Positions 37,762 to 38,691 of a stretch of DNA of 38,691 nucleotides are shown here, piece by piece; position 1 is the stretch's first letter; the number at the start of each line of letters is the position of its first letter. The stretch comes from Firmicutes bacterium ADurb.Bin248 (GTDB taxonomy: Bacteria > Bacillota > Clostridia > Christensenellales > CAG-138). The position numbers and the translations under genes were made by a program. Under the pieces are notes generated by a model. It did no database searches. It was given only the letters and a program-made list of their open reading frames with translations, and was not told the DNA's origin. Location: contig MWBW01000027.1 of the NCBI GenBank assembly GCA_002069725.1, positions 1 through 38,691 on the forward strand, written 5' to 3'.

Positions 37762-37834
37762 TCGCCATTTTTGAGCAGACTGACGGAAAATGCAAGGATA
37801 TTCTGGTCGGAAACAGCACTTTTTGAAACGAACG
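37762..37834 (-). promoter_or_regulatory. CRISPR leader segment with candidate promoter
   Basis: Directly outside the youngest repeat. On the minus strand it contains TTGCAT (37790-37795) and, 15 bases on, TCAAAAA close to the repeat, a plausible though weak promoter reading into the array. Only about 73 bases separate the repeat from the ribosome site of the next gene, so the leader is short or cut. Confidence 0.5.
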
Positions 37835-37845
37835 GGGGTGATGGC

Positions 37846-38154
37846 GTGGTCGTGTTTGTCTGCTCGCCATACGGCGGGAAAAAGAAGAACCTCGAGGCGG
37901 CGCGCGAATATTGCTTGCGAGAGATTGACAACGGAAACACGCCATTCGCGCCGCATCTGCTGTACCCTCAGATGCTGGACGAAAAAACCGATAGATGGCT
38001 AGGAATACAGCTAGGGCTTGAAGTGCTGGAACGCTGCGGCGCGCTCCACGTTTGGGGCGACGAAATCACGGAGGGAATGCAGATGGAGATTGACTACGCG
38101 ATTGACAACGGAATCCCGGTGGTGCAGATGGGACGATGCGATGCAGACAGCTAA
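37846..38154 (+). CDS. DUF4406/DUF7768-like nucleoside-deoxyribosyltransferase-fold protein
   Basis: A 102-residue protein starting VVFVCSPYGGKKKNLEAAREYC and containing TPFAPHLLYPQMLDE, LGLEVLERCGALHVWG, ITEGMQMEIDYA and NGIPVVQM, the pattern of DUF4406/DUF7768 proteins related to nucleoside 2-deoxyribosyltransferases. These are frequent in phages and mobile elements. The GTG at 37846 is chosen because GGGGGTGAT, a strong Shine-Dalgarno match, lies just upstream and homology begins there; the frame is open further upstream, to 37771. It reads away from the array. Confidence 0.75.
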   Translation: MVVFVCSPYGGKKKNLEAAREYCLREIDNGNTPFAPHLLYPQMLDEKTDRWLGIQLGLEVLERCGALHVWGDEITEGMQMEIDYAIDNGIPVVQMGRCDADS

Positions 38155-38368
38155 ACACGTTTTACCGAGGGACATCACGGAAGCTGAAATACATATCCTG
38201 GCCGACTTACATCTAGGCGATGCCCATTGCGACGAAAAGGGGATAATCGAGCTTCGGAAGCACTTTCTGGCGTATTTCCGTGGACATAATCGGGCAAAAG
38301 AATTACGAAAGGAATTTGTTAAAGTAAAGAATCTGACTGATATAAAAGAGGTATTGAGTCAGATTTAG
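38141..38368 (+). pseudogene. Metallophosphoesterase-like N-terminal fragment
   Basis: A 75-codon frame overlapping the end of the preceding gene. The segment EIHILADLHLGDAHCD resembles the first metal-binding motif (DxH) of calcineurin-like phosphoesterases found beside DUF4406-type genes in phages. The downstream motifs (GDxxD, GNHE, GHxH) are absent: after about residue 38 the sequence becomes a short basic tail and stops. It looks like a truncated phage gene; a small real protein is also possible. Confidence 0.5.
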
Positions 38369-38379
38369 CGAGTTTGCTA

Positions 38380-38408
38380 TTGACAAAAATGGTAACTTCT
38401 GCTAAACT
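38380..38408 (+). promoter_or_regulatory. Strong promoter for the right-edge leader RNA
   Basis: Consensus TTGACA (38380-38385) and TAAACT (38403-38408) are spaced by exactly 17 bases. Transcription would begin near 38415, just ahead of the leader peptide and hairpin. Confidence 0.8.
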
Positions 38409-38433
38409 TGGCTTGTTCAAGGAAAGGGGAATA

Positions 38434-38460
38434 ATGGAGGGTCGAGTAGTAGAAATTTGA
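38434..38460 (+). CDS. Leader peptide MEGRVVEI (possible attenuator uORF)
   Basis: An eight-codon ORF starting at ATG 38434 behind AAGGAAAGGGG and ending at TGA 38458-38460. It lies entirely within the 5' arm of the following terminator hairpin, so ribosomes on it would keep the hairpin from forming. The VVEI ending resembles the stalling segment of the ErmA-type macrolide leader peptide (IAVVE), but this may be coincidental. Confidence 0.5.
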   Translation: MEGRVVEI

Positions 38461-38526
38461 TAAATTTTTCTCTGAAAAATTTAGAGAAAAGATCAAATTT
38501 CACTACTTGATGAAACCTCCTTTTTT
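38436..38526 (+). terminator. Long intrinsic terminator hairpin over the leader peptide
   Basis: GGAGG (38436-38440) pairs with CCTCC (38516-38520), and 38445-38461 pairs with 38492-38507 over 16 bp with one bulged A. An inner TTTCTCT/AGAGAAA stem caps it, and six T residues follow (38521-38526). With the promoter at 38380 this gives a transcript of about 110 bases. Confidence 0.8.
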
Positions 38527-38547
38527 GTATTATTGGGAGCGAATTAT

Positions 38548-38611
38548 CGGGTAGTAGAATTTTGACTGACTTCCTTTGGAAGTCGCAGAAGTTGCCAAAA
38601 TTCACAACCCG
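38548..38611 (+). other. Second hairpin related to the first
   Basis: CGGGTAGTAGAATTTTG (38548-38564) pairs with CAAAATTCACAACCCG (38596-38611), and GACTTCC-ttt-GGAAGTC (38568-38584) forms a perfect inner stem. The 5' arm repeats the GTAGTAGAA-TTTGA core of the first hairpin. No T-tract follows. Confidence 0.65.
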
Positions 38612-38691
38612 ACGTATCTGACATAGTAGGCAGAAATTTGGCTGGGATTTAGGGACCTATGGGCAGATGGATTTTCAAACTTCGGGCAGTA
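38612..38691 (+). other. AT-rich end of window
   Basis: Contains a third, weaker copy of the arm motif (GTAGGCAGAAATTTGG, near 38627-38642) without a visible complementary arm before the edge. No gene start is seen; the controlled gene, if any, lies beyond 38,691. Confidence 0.35.

Noticed and set aside
27033..37774. Many open frames on both strands within the array, with repeated peptides such as ISIHALREEGD and FNPRPPRGGR
   Set aside because: They are translations of the CRISPR repeat in three frames per strand; they lack ribosome sites and end within spacers.
38441..38461. Resemblance of the right-edge arm, read on the minus strand, to a Cas12a repeat (AATTTCTACT)
   Set aside because: The short UCUAC/GUAGA pseudoknot stem is missing, no regular repeat-spacer spacing follows, and the motif is explained by the long hairpin and uORF on the plus strand.
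38417..38605. 62-codon minus-strand frame at the right edge
   Set aside because: It crosses two perfect hairpins, has no ribosome site and has biased Phe/Lys composition; the structured plus-strand RNA explains the sequence better.

Overview
This is a GC-rich (mostly above 60% by eye) chromosomal stretch whose gene content points to an uncultured Clostridia-type Bacillota, probably an anaerobe: strong Shine-Dalgarno sequences, a Tex protein, a small double zinc-ribbon protein, an AviRa-like rRNA methyltransferase, LacI and PucR regulators, and a type I-C CRISPR array. Taxonomy is inferred; no rRNA or marker gene is present.

Positions 1-1200 hold the start of an FAD oxidoreductase and its partner ferredoxin (minus strand), divergent from a PucR-type regulator. 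Downstream of that regulator lies a ten-gene plus-strand catabolic cluster (3056-14105): a complete peptide/nickel-type ABC importer (binding lipoprotein, two permeases, two ATPases), a DUF917/S-Me-THD protein, a class II HMG-CoA reductase, both subunits of aconitase X, and an M20 peptidase interrupted by an in-frame stop. A VOC protein follows. Convergent to it is a minus-strand operon (17496-14592) of an AtuA-family protein, a stand-alone AtuA ferredoxin-fold subunit and a CaiB/BaiF CoA-transferase, facing a LacI-type regulator across a divergent promoter that contains a near-perfect operator. Together the two modules look like an undescribed route for importing and degrading a branched hydroxy acid, perhaps mevalonate-like; the substrate is not evident from sequence.

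Positions 18.7-27 kb are a mixed housekeeping/accessory region: a truncated second LacI gene that keeps its promoter and operator, hypB-hypA nickel maturation genes, a small pyrophosphatase-like protein, the AviRa-like methyltransferase, a tocopherol-cyclase-like protein, the zinc-ribbon gene, tex, a NUDIX hydrolase, a DUF1905 protein and an orphan putative immunity protein.

Positions 27,035-37,761 are one very large CRISPR array (159 repeats by my count, type I-C-like, transcribed from the minus strand, leader on the right). No cas gene is in the window. The array shows a sharp switch of repeat family near its old end, a decayed extra repeat, one 20-nt and one 70-nt spacer, an exact spacer duplication and pairs of homologous spacers. 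The leader end is abutted by phage-like genes (a DUF4406/DUF7768-like protein and an apparently truncated metallophosphoesterase). The last 320 bases are AT-rich and carry a strong promoter, an eight-codon leader peptide overlapping a perfect terminator hairpin, and a second similar hairpin: an apparent attenuator for a gene beyond the right edge.
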